Assembly (NCBI RefSeq): GCF_034057115.1
Contig: NZ_CP139195.1
Location: 2,418,001 to 2,482,000 of the forward strand
Reading direction: 5' to 3'
Origin: Pseudomonas sp. AN-1
GTDB taxonomy: Bacteria > Pseudomonadota > Gammaproteobacteria > Pseudomonadales > Pseudomonadaceae
Length of the DNA: 64,000 nt
Shown piece by piece: positions 49,277 to 58,299 of the stretch. The position numbers were made by a program, and so were the translations under genes. The notes under the pieces were generated by a model. That model worked only from the letters and a program-made list of their open reading frames with translations. It did not search any database and had not been told where the DNA came from. Within the stretch, counting starts at the first letter, position 1. Every line of letters begins with the position of its first letter.

Positions 49277-49388
49277 CGCCGCGCGTCCGACCAGCCGCGG
49301 GCGCCACCATGGCTGACCTAACCTTGAACTGTTGACCCGACTGCAACGGGCAGCCGGCACCAGGACACCTGCAAACGGGAGGTGGATC

Positions 49389-49748
49389 ATGGACAGGGCG
49401 GCACTCAAGCACTTCGGCAAACCGGACGAGGTCCGGGAATTTCCCAAGGGCCGGCTGGAGCTGGTCACCATCGGCGGCGCCACGGTCGGCCGCGCCATCT
49501 TCGAGCCCGGCTGGCGCTGGTCGACCTCGCTGCAGCCGATCGCCAAGACCAAAAGCTGCGAGGCGCCGCACTTCCAGTACCACGTCTCCGGCGTGCTGCA
49601 CATCCTGATGGACGACGGCAGCGAGTTCGACTGCGGGCCGGGCGACCTGTCGCTGCTGCCCTCGGGCCACGATGCCTGGGTGGTCGGCGACGAGCCGGCG
49701 GTGGTGGTCGACTTCCAGGGCATGCTCGACTACGCCAAGGCGCACTAG
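49389..49748 (+). CDS. Cupin-domain protein
   Basis: 119 residues with one cupin barrel: CEAPHFQYHVSGVLHILMDDG (metal-type motif 1 with two His) and GPGDLSLLPSGHDAWVVGD (motif 2 with His). It could bind a metal or a small ligand; function unknown. GGAGG before the ATG. Only two bases separate it from the DUF2784 gene. Confidence 0.88.
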   Translation: MDRAALKHFGKPDEVREFPKGRLELVTIGGATVGRAIFEPGWRWSTSLQPIAKTKSCEAPHFQYHVSGVLHILMDDGSEFDCGPGDLSLLPSGHDAWVVGDEPAVVVDFQGMLDYAKAH

Positions 49749-49750
49749 CC

Positions 49751-50119
49751 ATGCTCTGGGGCCTGGCCGCCGACGCCATCCTGGTCGTGCACCTGGCCTT
49801 CGTGCTGTTCGCCCTGCTCGGCGGCCTGCTGGTGGCCTGCTGGCGCGGCCTCCTGCTGCTGCACCCGCCGGCGGCGGCCTGGGCGATCTTCGTCGAACTG
49901 ACCGGCCGCGGCTGCCCGCTCACCGCCTGGGAGCAGCAGCTGCGCCTGCGCGCCGGCGAGGCCGGCTACAGCGAGGGCTTCGTCGAACACTACCTGCTGC
50001 CGCTGCTCTACCCCGACTGGCTGACCCTGCCGGTGCAGTACGTGCTGGCGGCCTTCGTGCTGGCGGTGAACCTGGCGGTGTACGCCTGGGTGTGGCGCCG
50101 CCGGCGCGCCCGCAGCTAG
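49751..50119 (+). CDS. DUF2784 membrane protein
   Basis: 122 residues, three or four membrane segments. The family motif GRGCPLTAWEQQLR in the loop and LLYPDWL near the end are typical of DUF2784. Function unknown. Probably translated with the cupin gene. Its TAG stop overlaps the stop of the convergent flavin reductase within CTAG (50116-50119). Confidence 0.88.
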   Translation: MLWGLAADAILVVHLAFVLFALLGGLLVACWRGLLLLHPPAAAWAIFVELTGRGCPLTAWEQQLRLRAGEAGYSEGFVEHYLLPLLYPDWLTLPVQYVLAAFVLAVNLAVYAWVWRRRRARS

Positions 50120-50649
50120 CGCATCTTCGAGGCGGTCTGCACTTCCTCGCCGGCGATCATGAAGCGGCCGTAGCCGCGGTGGTGCAGGGTACACGGCGCG
50201 CTCACCGCCGGGTCGTGCCAGGCCTGCACCACCTCGAGGACGAAGAAGTCGTAGCTGCCGACCAGCTGGCGATCGATCACCCGGCATTCGAGGTTCGCCC
50301 AGCACTCCTCCACCCGCGGCACCGCCACCTGCGCCGAGGGCAGCGCGGTGAGGCCGTACCTGGCGAACTTGTCGACCTGGTCGCCATGGCTGTTGCCGCA
50401 GGCCACCAGCTGGTCGAGCAGCTCGGCGGTCGGTACGTTGAGCACGCACTCGCCGGTCGCCTCCAGCGCCTTGAAGGAATGGTTGGCCGCGCTGACCACG
50501 CAGCCGACCAGCGGCGGCTCGAACTCCATCATCGTGTGCCAGGACATCGGCATCAGGTTGGCCCGCCCCGCCTGCGCGGTGCTGAGCAGCACCACCGGGC
50601 CGGGTTCGAGGATGGCGTAGACTTCGGCCAGGGGCAGGAATTCTTTCAT
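50116..50649 (-). CDS. Flavin reductase-like FMN-binding protein
   Basis: 177 residues of the flavin reductase domain family. The FMN-site stretch NLMPMSWHTMMEF, the SAANHSFKALEATGECVLN segment and the SYDFFVLEVVQAW strand are as expected. It may reduce or carry FMN for another enzyme, which is not encoded nearby. GGAG before the ATG. Convergent with the DUF2784 gene, and overlapping it by the CTAG. Confidence 0.88.
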   Translation of the reverse strand: MKEFLPLAEVYAILEPGPVVLLSTAQAGRANLMPMSWHTMMEFEPPLVGCVVSAANHSFKALEATGECVLNVPTAELLDQLVACGNSHGDQVDKFARYGLTALPSAQVAVPRVEECWANLECRVIDRQLVGSYDFFVLEVVQAWHDPAVSAPCTLHHRGYGRFMIAGEEVQTASKMR

Positions 50650-50714
50650 CGGGCAGCTCCGGGCAGGGGAGGATACTGGCCCGATCAACCATAGCCCGGC
50701 GGGAGGCATGGCGC

Positions 50715-50903
50715 GTGGACGATTCGACAGAAGCAGCCCCGGAGCGAGAGCGCTGGCTGCTCTACCGCATCGACGACAACGGCAACGAGGTGGCGATGCG
50801 CCGCTTCGCCACCCGCGACGCAGCCGAGGCAGCGATGCGCGAATACGAGGCGCGCGGGCACAAGCAGGCGTATCTGGTACGCGAGGAGCAGAGGGAGGCG
50901 TAG
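50715..50903 (+). CDS. Small hypothetical protein
   Basis: 62 residues from a GTG with GGAGG eight bases upstream. Highly charged, with one short helical pattern: RFATRDAAEAAMREYEARGHKQAYLV. Not recognised. It is divergent from the flavin reductase. A good ribosome site and codon use like its neighbours support a real gene. Confidence 0.6.
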   Translation: MDDSTEAAPERERWLLYRIDDNGNEVAMRRFATRDAAEAAMREYEARGHKQAYLVREEQREA

Positions 50904-50968
50904 TTCGGGTCAGGCTGCAGGCAGTGACCCGACGACCCGCCCACAACAGACGACCTGCCGGCCGCCAT

Positions 50969-51000
50969 GGCGGGTTACGCCGCGTTGCGGCTAACCCGCC
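50969..51000. repeat. Family C palindromic repeat
   Basis: GGCGGGTTACGCCGC and GCGGCTAACCCGCC face each other (50969-51000), next to the amidase 3' end. Confidence 0.75.
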
Positions 51001-51016
51001 CTGCGCAAGCCCGGCT

Positions 51017-51811
51017 TCAGCCCTTCAGCTCGAACTCGTCGGCATCCCGGTACGCCGGGAAGCGCGTGCGGAACTTGGCCAGCGCCTGAGCCGACAGGGT
51101 GACGTGGAACACCCCCTCGGCCTCGCCGGCATCCAGCAGGCTGTCGCCCATGAAGTCGAGCACCTGGCTGTCGCCGGCGTGCGGATAGCCGTTGCCGTCG
51201 GCGCCGATGCGGTTGACCGCCGCCACGTAGCACAGGTTCTCGATGCCGCGCGCCGGCAGCAGGCGGTTCCACGGATTGCGCCGCGCCGCCGGCCAGCTGG
51301 CGATGTACAGCAGCAGATCGGTGTCGTGCGGGTCGCGGCTCCACACCGGGAAGCGCAGGTCGTAGCAGACCAGCGGACGCACATTCCAGCCCTTCAGCTC
51401 CAGCAGCACGCGCTGCTCGCCCGCCGCATAGTGTTCGTGCTCGCCGGCCATGCGGAACAGGTGGCGCTTGTCGTAGTGCGCGCAGCTGCCGTCCGGGCGC
51501 GCCCAGTACAGGCGGTTGCGGTAGCTGCCGTCGCTGGCGCGGGTGATCACGCTGCCGACCACCACCGCGTTCAGCCGTGCGGCCTGCGCCAGCAGCCAGG
51601 CGCGGCTCGGGCCGTCCTCGGCCTCGGCCAGCGCGGCGGCGTCCATCGAGAAGCCGGTGGAGAACATCTCCGGCAGGATCACCAGGTCGGCGCCTTCAGC
51701 CTGGTCGAGCAGGCGGGCGAAATGGGCATGGTTGGCGGCCGGGTCCTGCCAGACCGGGGCGGTCTGCACCAGGGCCAGCTTGAGGTCGGGCAAGGCGGTC
51801 AGGTCACGCAT
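51017..51811 (-). CDS. Omega-amidase/nitrilase-family protein
   Basis: 264 residues of the nitrilase superfamily (Nit2/YafV type). The catalytic triad is Glu in ILPEMFSTGF, Lys in HYDKRHLF and Cys in VCYDLRFPVW. Such enzymes hydrolyse the omega-amide of 2-oxoglutaramate and are paired with glutamine transaminases, including in methionine salvage. Here a transaminase gene is encoded just upstream on the same strand. ATG 51811 with GGAG upstream. Confidence 0.9.
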   Translation of the reverse strand: MRDLTALPDLKLALVQTAPVWQDPAANHAHFARLLDQAEGADLVILPEMFSTGFSMDAAALAEAEDGPSRAWLLAQAARLNAVVVGSVITRASDGSYRNRLYWARPDGSCAHYDKRHLFRMAGEHEHYAAGEQRVLLELKGWNVRPLVCYDLRFPVWSRDPHDTDLLLYIASWPAARRNPWNRLLPARGIENLCYVAAVNRIGADGNGYPHAGDSQVLDFMGDSLLDAGEAEGVFHVTLSAQALAKFRTRFPAYRDADEFELKG

Positions 51812-51845
51812 GGGAATCTCCGTAAATCCTTGATCGTCGGCTGAC

Positions 51846-51897
51846 GTAGGGTGCGCCATGCGCACCATTCATCCGTGGTGCGCATGGCGCACCCTAC
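51846..51897. repeat. Inverted pair of family A repeats
   Basis: Two copies (51846-51866 and 51877-51897, spacer 10 bp) in the 89-base gap between amidase and aminotransferase genes. Confidence 0.85.
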
Positions 51898-51900
51898 CGG

Positions 51901-53049
51901 TCAAACCCGGCACAGCTTGTCGGCGGCCTGGCGCAGGGTTTCCTCGCGCTTGGCGAAGCAGAAGCGCACCAGCCGCAGGCCCTCGGGCGGGGTCTGGTAG
52001 AACACCGACACCGGGATGGTCGCCACGCCGTGCTCGCGGGTCAGCCACAGCGACATCTCCACGTCGTTCAGGTCGTCGCGGATCGCCGAGTAGTCGGCCA
52101 GCTGGAAGTAGGTGCCGGGGGTGCGCTTGAAGGTGAAGCGCGAACCCTGCAGCAGGTCGCAGAACAGGTCGCGCTTGGCCTGGTAGAAGGCCGGCAGCTC
52201 GTCGACGTGCTCGGGATGGGCGGTCATGTAGTCGGCCAGCGCCCACTGCAGCGGGGTGATGCCGCAGAAGGTGACGAACTGGTGGACCTTGCGCAGCTCG
52301 GCGGAGAGCGCCGGCGGCGCGACCACGTAGCCGGTCTTCCAGCCGGTGACGTGGTAGGTCTTGCCGAACGAGCTGACCACGAAGGCGCGCGCATACAGCT
52401 CCTCGTGGGCCAGCACGCTGGCGTGCTGCACGCCGTCGAACACCAGGTGCTCGTAGACCTCGTCGCTGATCAGGTAGATCTCGCGGTCGCGGATCAGCGC
52501 GGCCAACTGGTCCAGCTCGGCGCGGGAGATCAGCGCGCCGCTGGGGTTGTGCGGGCTGTTGATGATGATCAGGCGGGTGCGCGGGCTGATCGCATCGCTG
52601 AGACGCTGCCAGTCGATGGCGAAGTCCGGCAGCGCCAGCGGCACGTGCACGCAGCGCCCGCCGGCCAGCTCCACCGAGGGCTCGTAGCTGTCGTAGCAGG
52701 GGTCGAAGACGATCACCTCGTCGCCCGGGCGTACCAGCGCCTGCACCGCGCAGAAGATCGCCTCGGTGGCGCCGGGGGTGATGGTCACCTCGCTGTCCAT
52801 GTCCACGCTGCGGCCGTAGCTGCGGGAGATCTTCGCCGCCACCTGCTCGCGCAGGGCCGGCAGGCCGGTCATCGGCGCGTACTGGTTGTGCCCGGCCATC
52901 ACGTGGCGGCCGACCGCCTCGCGCAGCGCCTGCGGGCCGTCGAAGTCGGGAAAGCCCTGGGACAGGTTGAGAGCGCCGGTCTGCGCGGCGAGCTGGGACA
53001 TGGTGGTGAAGATGGTGGTGCCGACGTTGGGCAGCTTGCTGACGATCAT
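51901..53049 (-). CDS. PLP-dependent aminotransferase (methionine/glutamine transaminase type)
   Basis: 382 residues of the class I/II fold. The PLP lysine is in SSFGKTYHVTGWKTGY, with NSPHNPSG and the phosphate-binding Arg (RFCFAKREE) regions. Similar to YbdL/KAT-type enzymes that transaminate methionine, kynurenine or glutamine with 2-oxo acids. With the omega-amidase gene it forms a glutamine transaminase-omega-amidase pair that could return 4-methylthio-2-oxobutanoate to methionine. AGGA before the ATG. A repeat pair lies between the genes. Confidence 0.9.
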   Translation of the reverse strand: MIVSKLPNVGTTIFTTMSQLAAQTGALNLSQGFPDFDGPQALREAVGRHVMAGHNQYAPMTGLPALREQVAAKISRSYGRSVDMDSEVTITPGATEAIFCAVQALVRPGDEVIVFDPCYDSYEPSVELAGGRCVHVPLALPDFAIDWQRLSDAISPRTRLIIINSPHNPSGALISRAELDQLAALIRDREIYLISDEVYEHLVFDGVQHASVLAHEELYARAFVVSSFGKTYHVTGWKTGYVVAPPALSAELRKVHQFVTFCGITPLQWALADYMTAHPEHVDELPAFYQAKRDLFCDLLQGSRFTFKRTPGTYFQLADYSAIRDDLNDVEMSLWLTREHGVATIPVSVFYQTPPEGLRLVRFCFAKREETLRQAADKLCRV

Positions 53050-53207
53050 CGCAGTTCCTGAAGGCATGGAGCGCAAGCGGCGAGGATAGCCGATCCGCCG
53101 CCCCGGGGCAGCCGCTGCGCAGCGCGCGGAACTGCCGGCTGCGTCCGGTGCCCCGCCAAAGCGCTGCGCTATGCTGTGACCCGGTCCAGCAAGGAAGGAT
53201 GCTCCCC

Positions 53208-54248
53208 ATGAACAAGGCCCAGCGCCGCTCCGAGAAGTTCTTCCGCCTCATCCTGTGGGCGGTGGCCGTGGTGTTCGCCGGCTTCCTGGTCAACCTCGGC
53301 GGCGCGGTGGTGAAGAACCTGCCGCTGGTCGAGCAGCGCTTCACGGTCGAGGACTTCCTCGACGACGAGGCGAGCCAGCGCATCGAGCAGGAGATCAGGC
53401 GCCAGCACGAGCTGGCCCAGGATGCCCAGGACGCCCTGGAGCAGAGCCGCCTCAGGCTGGAGGCGGCGCGGCAGAACAGCCAGACCGCCCGCGACAGCCT
53501 GAGCGCCTGGCTGGCCAGCCGCCAGGTGACCCAGCAGGCGGACCGCGACGACGAGCTGCTCAAGCGCACCGAGGCGCTGGAGCACCTGCGCCTGGCCGAG
53601 CGCCAGGTGCGCAGCACGGTGGAGGCCGAGCAGCAGCACCTGCTCGACGCCCAGCAGGCGCAACAGCGCGCGCAGCGCCAGCTCGACGCGCTGCGCAGCG
53701 CCGCCTTCGATCAGATGAGCAGCCAGCAGAGCGCGCAGGAACTCAGGGTGTTCCTGATCCGCCTGGCGATCACCCTGCCGCTGCTGCTGGTCGCCGGCTG
53801 GCTGTTCGCCCGCCAGCGCAAGAGCACCTGGTGGCCCTTCGTGTGGGGCTACATCTACTTCGCGCTGTTCGTGTTCTTCGTCGAACTGGTGCCCTACCTG
53901 CCGAGCTACGGCGGCTATGTGCGCAACATCGTCGGCGTGGCGATCACCGTGCTGGTCGGCCGCCAGGCGATAGTCGCGTTCAACCGCTACCGCCAGCGCC
54001 AGCTGGAGGCCGAGGCCAAGCCCGATGCCGAGCGGCGCCAGGAGATCTCCTACGACACCTCGCTGCTGCGCCTGGCCAAGAAGGTCTGCCCCGGCTGCGA
54101 GCGGCCGGTCGAGCTGGACAACCCGCAGATCGACTTCTGCCAGCACTGCGGTCTCAGCCTGTTCGACCACTGCACGCAGTGCCAGACGCGCAAGAGCGCC
54201 TTCGCGCGCTTCTGCTTCGCCTGCGGCAGCAGCGCGCAGCGGCCGTAG
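53208..54248 (+). CDS. Membrane protein with coiled coil and C-terminal zinc ribbons
   Basis: 346 residues. A membrane segment (LILWAVAVVFAGFLVNLGG) near 15 is followed by a coiled coil of about 120 residues (about 50-175), three further membrane segments (about 180-265) and two zinc ribbons at the C-terminus (CPGCERPV, CQHCGLSLF, CTQCQTRK, CFACGSS). The layout suggests a membrane sensor or scaffold with a cytoplasmic zinc tail. Not assigned to a named family. Divergent from the aminotransferase gene, convergent with rhlE. Confidence 0.8.
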   Translation: MNKAQRRSEKFFRLILWAVAVVFAGFLVNLGGAVVKNLPLVEQRFTVEDFLDDEASQRIEQEIRRQHELAQDAQDALEQSRLRLEAARQNSQTARDSLSAWLASRQVTQQADRDDELLKRTEALEHLRLAERQVRSTVEAEQQHLLDAQQAQQRAQRQLDALRSAAFDQMSSQQSAQELRVFLIRLAITLPLLLVAGWLFARQRKSTWWPFVWGYIYFALFVFFVELVPYLPSYGGYVRNIVGVAITVLVGRQAIVAFNRYRQRQLEAEAKPDAERRQEISYDTSLLRLAKKVCPGCERPVELDNPQIDFCQHCGLSLFDHCTQCQTRKSAFARFCFACGSSAQRP

Positions 54249-54251
54249 CCG

Positions 54252-55586
54252 CTACTTCTTCTTCGCCGGACGCTTGGCGCCGCCGCCCAGGCTGGGCATC
54301 TTGCGCACCGCCTTGACCCTGGGTTCGCTGCTGTCGATCCAGTTGCCCAGCGGCTTGCCGGCCTTGCCCGGCTTGCCCAGTTCGATCTTGGGTTTCTTGG
54401 GCTTCTTCGGCTTCTTCACCACCTGGCCGTCGATGGTGGTCTGCGGCACGCGGTGGTCGGGGATGAAGTCCGGCTCGTCGCGGCGCGGCAGCACCTGGCG
54501 GATCAGCAGCTCGATGGCGGCGAGCAGCTGCACCTCGTCGGCGCACACCAGCGAGAGCGCCTCGCCGCTGGCGCCGGCGCGGCCGGTGCGGCCGATGCGG
54601 TGCACGTAATCCTCGGCGACGATCGGCAGGTCGAAGTTGACCACCAGCGGCAGGTCGTCGATGTCCAGGCCGCGCGCCGCCACGTCGGTGGCCACCAGCA
54701 CCTGCACCTCGCCGGCCTTGAAGCGCTCCAGCGCGCGCAGGCGCGCCGGCTGCGGCTTGTCGCCGTGGATCGCATCGGCGCTGACGCCCAGATGCTGCAG
54801 CTCGCCGACCAGCTCGTCGACGCCCTTGCGGGTCTTGACGAACACCAGCACCTGGCCCCAGCGCCGCGCCTTGAGCAGGTGGCAGAACAGCTCGCTCTTG
54901 CGCTTCTTGTCCACCGGGATCAGCCACTGCCTGACCGACTGCGCCGCGGCGTTGCGTGGGCTGACCTCGATGCTCAGCGGGTCGCGCAGCAGCACGCGGG
55001 CCAGCTCGCGGATGGTCTCCGAGAAGGTCGCCGAGAACAGCAGGGTCTGCCGGCGCCGCGGCAGCATGGCGAACAGCTCGTTGAGCTCGCGGGAAAAACC
55101 CAGGTCGAGCATGCGGTCGGCCTCGTCGAGCACCAGGGTCTCTACCTGCTCGAAGCGCACCGCATTCTGGCGAAACAGGTCGAGCAGGCGGCCGGGGGTG
55201 GCCACCAGCACGTCGACGCCCTTGCGCAGGCGCATCATCTGCGGGTTGATGCTCACCCCTCCGTAGGCCGCCAGGGTGCGCAGCGGCAGGTGCTGGCCGT
55301 AGACGCGGAAGCTCTCGTGGACCTGCTCGGCCAGCTCGCGGGTCGGCACCAGCACCAGCGCGCGCACCGAGTTGGGCGCCACCTGCCCTGCCATGCTCAG
55401 GCGCTGCAGCAGCGGCAGGGCGAAGCCGGCGGTCTTGCCGGTGCCGGTCTGCGCCGCCGCCATCAGGTCGCGGCCCTTGAGCACGGCGGGGATCGCCTGG
55501 CTCTGCACCGGCGTGGGCGTTTTGTAGTCGAGGGCGTCGAGGGCGCGCAGCAGCGGCTCGATCAGGCCGAGGGAGGCGAAGGTCAT
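54252..55586 (-). CDS. rhlE: DEAD-box RNA helicase RhlE-like
   Basis: 444 residues: core helicase with Q-motif TPTPVQSQA, Walker [13 protein letters not shown] ([13 protein letters not shown]), SAT, and in the second domain ATDVAARGLDI and [10 protein letters not shown]. The C-terminal tail is Lys-rich with PKKPKKPK and ends AKRPAKKK, typical of RhlE. It unwinds RNA and acts with the exosome/ribosome system. Distinct from the RhlB at 34146. Convergent with the zinc-ribbon gene (3 bases between stops). Confidence 0.9.
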   Translation of the reverse strand: MTFASLGLIEPLLRALDALDYKTPTPVQSQAIPAVLKGRDLMAAAQTGTGKTAGFALPLLQRLSMAGQVAPNSVRALVLVPTRELAEQVHESFRVYGQHLPLRTLAAYGGVSINPQMMRLRKGVDVLVATPGRLLDLFRQNAVRFEQVETLVLDEADRMLDLGFSRELNELFAMLPRRRQTLLFSATFSETIRELARVLLRDPLSIEVSPRNAAAQSVRQWLIPVDKKRKSELFCHLLKARRWGQVLVFVKTRKGVDELVGELQHLGVSADAIHGDKPQPARLRALERFKAGEVQVLVATDVAARGLDIDDLPLVVNFDLPIVAEDYVHRIGRTGRAGASGEALSLVCADEVQLLAAIELLIRQVLPRRDEPDFIPDHRVPQTTIDGQVVKKPKKPKKPKIELGKPGKAGKPLGNWIDSSEPRVKAVRKMPSLGGGAKRPAKKK

Positions 55587-55654
55587 GGCAGGGGCAACCG
55601 GCAGGGAAAACAGGGCGCCAGTTTACCTGCAATCGCTCGTTCGTACGGCGTCGA

Positions 55655-56131
55655 TCAGCCGCGCAGCAGCAGGCTGCCCTCGATCGGCACGTAGCGGTCG
55701 GCGGCGCGCAGCAGCGACTGCGCGGTGAGGCCCGGCACGCCGTAGACGGTGGCCTCGGTGCCGCCACGGCGCACGCGCTCGAGCAGCAGGTCGAAGTCGC
55801 CGTCGCCGGAGGCCAGCACCACCTCGTCGACCCGCGCCGCGGCGTCGAGCACGTCGATGGTGATGCCGACGTCCCAGTCGCCCTTGGCGCTGCCGTCGCT
55901 GCGCTGGATGTACGGCTTGAGCTTCACGGTGAAGCCGAGCCGGCGCAGGGTCTGCTGGAACTGCTGCTGGCGCGGGTCGCCGCGCTCGATGGCGTAGGCG
56001 TAGGCCTCGACGACCTGCCCGCGCGCCGCCACTTCGCGCCACAGCGCGGCGTAGTCGAAGTGGCAGCCGTGGGCCTGGCGCACGGTGTAGTAGAGGTTCT
56101 GCACGTCGGCGAACAGGGCGATGGTCTTCAA
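55655..56131 (-). CDS. NYN/LabA-type RNase-like protein
   Basis: 158 residues from a TTG. The NYN domain motifs FADVQNLYYTVRQ at the start, KGDWDVGITIDVLDAA and LASGDGDFDLLLERVR contain the conserved acidic residues of a PIN-like nuclease. Function in bacteria unclear. The TTG at 56131 has AAGGA five bases before and gives the family N-terminus; no ATG serves. Confidence 0.85.
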   Translation of the reverse strand: MKTIALFADVQNLYYTVRQAHGCHFDYAALWREVAARGQVVEAYAYAIERGDPRQQQFQQTLRRLGFTVKLKPYIQRSDGSAKGDWDVGITIDVLDAAARVDEVVLASGDGDFDLLLERVRRGGTEATVYGVPGLTAQSLLRAADRYVPIEGSLLLRG

Positions 56132-56182
56132 CGGGATTCCTTGTGGCGTGGCGGCCCAACCATTATCCGGCCAATCCGCAGC

Positions 56183-56242
56183 CTGCAGGGGCGAATTCAT
56201 TCGCCAGCGCGGCCAGGTCCGGCGAATCGATTCGTCCCTACG
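56183..56242. repeat. Family D palindromic repeat
   Basis: Arms 56183-56205 and 56221-56242 match the repeat near arfB (44860-44919). The right arm overlaps the stop of the SDR gene. Confidence 0.75.
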
Positions 56243-57077
56243 AGGGTTTCAGCCCCGACAAGCGCGGCACCAGCAGCCGCTCGAACAGCCGCGGGGCGAG
56301 GCGCGCCAGCAGGCGGGCGACCCAGTTGACGTTGGACAGCACCAGCAGGCGCCTGCGGCGCACCGCGCCGCGGTAGATGGCCTCGGCGGTGTCCTGCGGC
56401 GCATAGACCTTGCCGACGAAGGGCAGCGGCGACGGCGTCACCGAGCCGTCGCCGACCAGCGCGTGCCTGCGCAGGTCGGTGGCGGTGAAGCCGGGGCACA
56501 CCAGCATGACGTTGACGCCGCTGCCGTCCAGCTCCAGGCGCAGGGTGTCGAACAGGCCGTGCAGGGCGTGCTTGCTGGCGTTGTAGGCGCTGCGGTGCAG
56601 CATCGGGGCGAAACCGGACAGCGAGCTCATCACGATGATCTGCCCGCGACGGGCGAGGATGCTCGGCAGCGCCGCCTGGGTGCAGTGCAGCGCGCCGAAG
56701 AAATTGACCGCCATGACCCGCTCGAACACGGCCAGATCGGTCCGGGCGAACGGGCTGCTCTGGGCGATGGCGGCGTTGTTGACCAGCACGTCGATGCCGC
56801 CGAAGCGCTCCACCGCCAGGGCCACCGCCGCCTGCACCGCCTGGGCGTCGGCGACGTCGCAGCGCAGCGCCAGGGTCTCGGCGTTGTGGTGGTCGGCCAG
56901 GTGCTGGGCCAGGCTGTCCAGCGCCGCCTGGTCGAGATCGAGCAGCACCAGGCGCGCGCCGCCCTGGGCGAAGCGCAGCGCCAGCGCGCGGCCGATGCCG
57001 GCGCAGGCGCCGGTGATCAGCACCACCTTGCGGTCGAATACCTTGCTGCGGAATACCTTGCGGATGACTCGGCGCAT
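56238..57077 (-). CDS. Short-chain dehydrogenase/reductase
   Basis: 279 residues, classical SDR. NAD(P)-binding TGACAGIGRALA, DVAD and NNAA motifs; catalytic Ser in SSLSG and YxxxK in YNASKHALHG. After the core, a basic C-terminal region is present (PRLFERLLVPRLSG). Similar to membrane-associated SDRs of lipid or steroid type; substrate unknown. GGAGG before the ATG at 57077. Its TAG stop (56238-56240) is supplied by the family D repeat. Confidence 0.9.
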   Translation of the reverse strand: MRRVIRKVFRSKVFDRKVVLITGACAGIGRALALRFAQGGARLVLLDLDQAALDSLAQHLADHHNAETLALRCDVADAQAVQAAVALAVERFGGIDVLVNNAAIAQSSPFARTDLAVFERVMAVNFFGALHCTQAALPSILARRGQIIVMSSLSGFAPMLHRSAYNASKHALHGLFDTLRLELDGSGVNVMLVCPGFTATDLRRHALVGDGSVTPSPLPFVGKVYAPQDTAEAIYRGAVRRRRLLVLSNVNWVARLLARLAPRLFERLLVPRLSGLKPS

Positions 57078-57108
57078 GGGGCCCTCCTGGCGTGTCCGGA
57101 ACTTCAGC

Positions 57109-57348
57109 CTACAACAGCTTGTGGCTGCCGTCGCACAGCGGCGGCGTGGCGCTGTGCTTGCAGCCGCAGAAGTACAGGGTCTCGCTGCGCGGAGCGAGGT
57201 AGCGCAGCGGGCGGAAGGGCCCGACCTTGTGCGAGCCGTCGCAGAACGGCTGGCTCTGGCTGCGGCCGCAGCGGCACCACCAGTATTCCTTGCCGGCCTC
57301 GACCTCCACCGCATAGGGGCCGCGCTGGGCGATATGGGGTTCGGACAT
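57109..57348 (-). CDS. CDGSH iron-sulfur domain protein
   Basis: 79 residues with two CDGSH-type sites: CRCGRSQSQPFCDGSHK and CGCKHSATPPLCDGSHK. Each can hold a 2Fe-2S cluster with three Cys and one His. Small soluble redox protein of unknown role. GGAGG 6 bases before the ATG. Upstream of the SDR and in the same direction, with a 31-base gap. Confidence 0.92.
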   Translation of the reverse strand: MSEPHIAQRGPYAVEVEAGKEYWWCRCGRSQSQPFCDGSHKVGPFRPLRYLAPRSETLYFCGCKHSATPPLCDGSHKLL

Positions 57349-57408
57349 GCTGCACCTCCCTCGGGCTGCTGTGCCCTTCCAGCATAGCCGCCCGACGAGC
57401 GGTGGGTA

Positions 57409-57449
57409 CGCCACCCGGTGGATCGCCACCCGGTGGATACGCCACCCGG
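57409..57449. repeat. 15-bp tandem repeat
   Basis: CGCCACCCGGTGGAT occurs twice in tandem (57409-57423, 57424-57438), with a partial third copy to 57449. Each unit contains the palindrome CCACCCGGTGG. Confidence 0.75.
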
Positions 57450-57460
57450 GCGCGCCGTCC

Positions 57461-58207
57461 TCAGAATCCGCTCGCCTGCCACAGCAGGCGCAGCGCCATC
57501 AGGGTCACGACCCAGGCGAAGATGCGCTTGAACTGTGCCGCCGGCATGCGGTCGAGCAGCTTCAGGCCGAGCCAGGTGCCGGCCATGCCGGCGAGGATCA
57601 TCGCCGCCACCAGCGGCAGCCAGTCCCAGAAGGCGAAGCCGACCGCCGAGAACACCGCCATCTTCAGCAGGTGCTGGGCGCTCATGCAGGCGGCGAAGGT
57701 CGCGGTGGTGGCCAGCTTGTCCATGTCGTGGCGGTGGAGGAAACCGGCCACCAGCGGCCCGGTGGCGCCGACGAACATCGACACCAGGGTGGTGAAGCCG
57801 CCGGCCAGCAACTGCCCGCCGGCACCCAGGCTGCGCTGCCCCGGCTTGGGCCCCCAGACCAGGTAGAGGATGAAGGCGGCGACGCTGAACTGGATCCACT
57901 GCAGCGGCAGCTGGACGACGATCAGCGAGGCCAGCAGCGCGCCACCCAGCGCGCCGAGGGCGAAGCGCCCGAGCAGGCCGCGGTCGATGTGCCGGCGGGT
58001 CATCCAGGCGCGGTTGCCGTTGGAGCCGAGCTGCACCAGGCCGTGCACCGGGATCAGCGCCGCGGCCGGGACGATGCCGGCCATGATCGCCAGCAGCAGC
58101 ACCCCGCCGCCGATGCCCATGGCGCCGGTGAGCAGCGAGGTGAAGCCGGCGGTGGCGATCAGGATGCCGGCGTCGAGCAGGGAGAGGGATGCGGGCAGCA
58201 GGTCCAT
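57461..58207 (-). CDS. TauE/SafE family transporter
   Basis: 248 residues, eight predicted membrane segments with the two family halves (GAMGIGGGVLLLAIMAG and GGFTTLVSMFVGATGPLVAGF). Probably exports sulfite or another organosulfur anion; substrate not determined. The ATG is at 58207; a GAG sequence upstream is weak. Flanked by the tandem repeat on one side and family B palindromes on the other. Confidence 0.88.
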   Translation of the reverse strand: MDLLPASLSLLDAGILIATAGFTSLLTGAMGIGGGVLLLAIMAGIVPAAALIPVHGLVQLGSNGNRAWMTRRHIDRGLLGRFALGALGGALLASLIVVQLPLQWIQFSVAAFILYLVWGPKPGQRSLGAGGQLLAGGFTTLVSMFVGATGPLVAGFLHRHDMDKLATTATFAACMSAQHLLKMAVFSAVGFAFWDWLPLVAAMILAGMAGTWLGLKLLDRMPAAQFKRIFAWVVTLMALRLLWQASGF

Positions 58208-58299
58208 GGCATGGCTCGAGACAGGAAAGGAGCGGGCATTGTAGGAAGCTGCCGGGAAAGGGGATAGCGAGAGCGCCTGCCTCCCCGCTCCCGATTGAT

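Noticed and set aside
57409-57449. Short tandem repeat as a CRISPR array
   Set aside because: Units are contiguous with no spacers and only two and a half copies; no cas genes.
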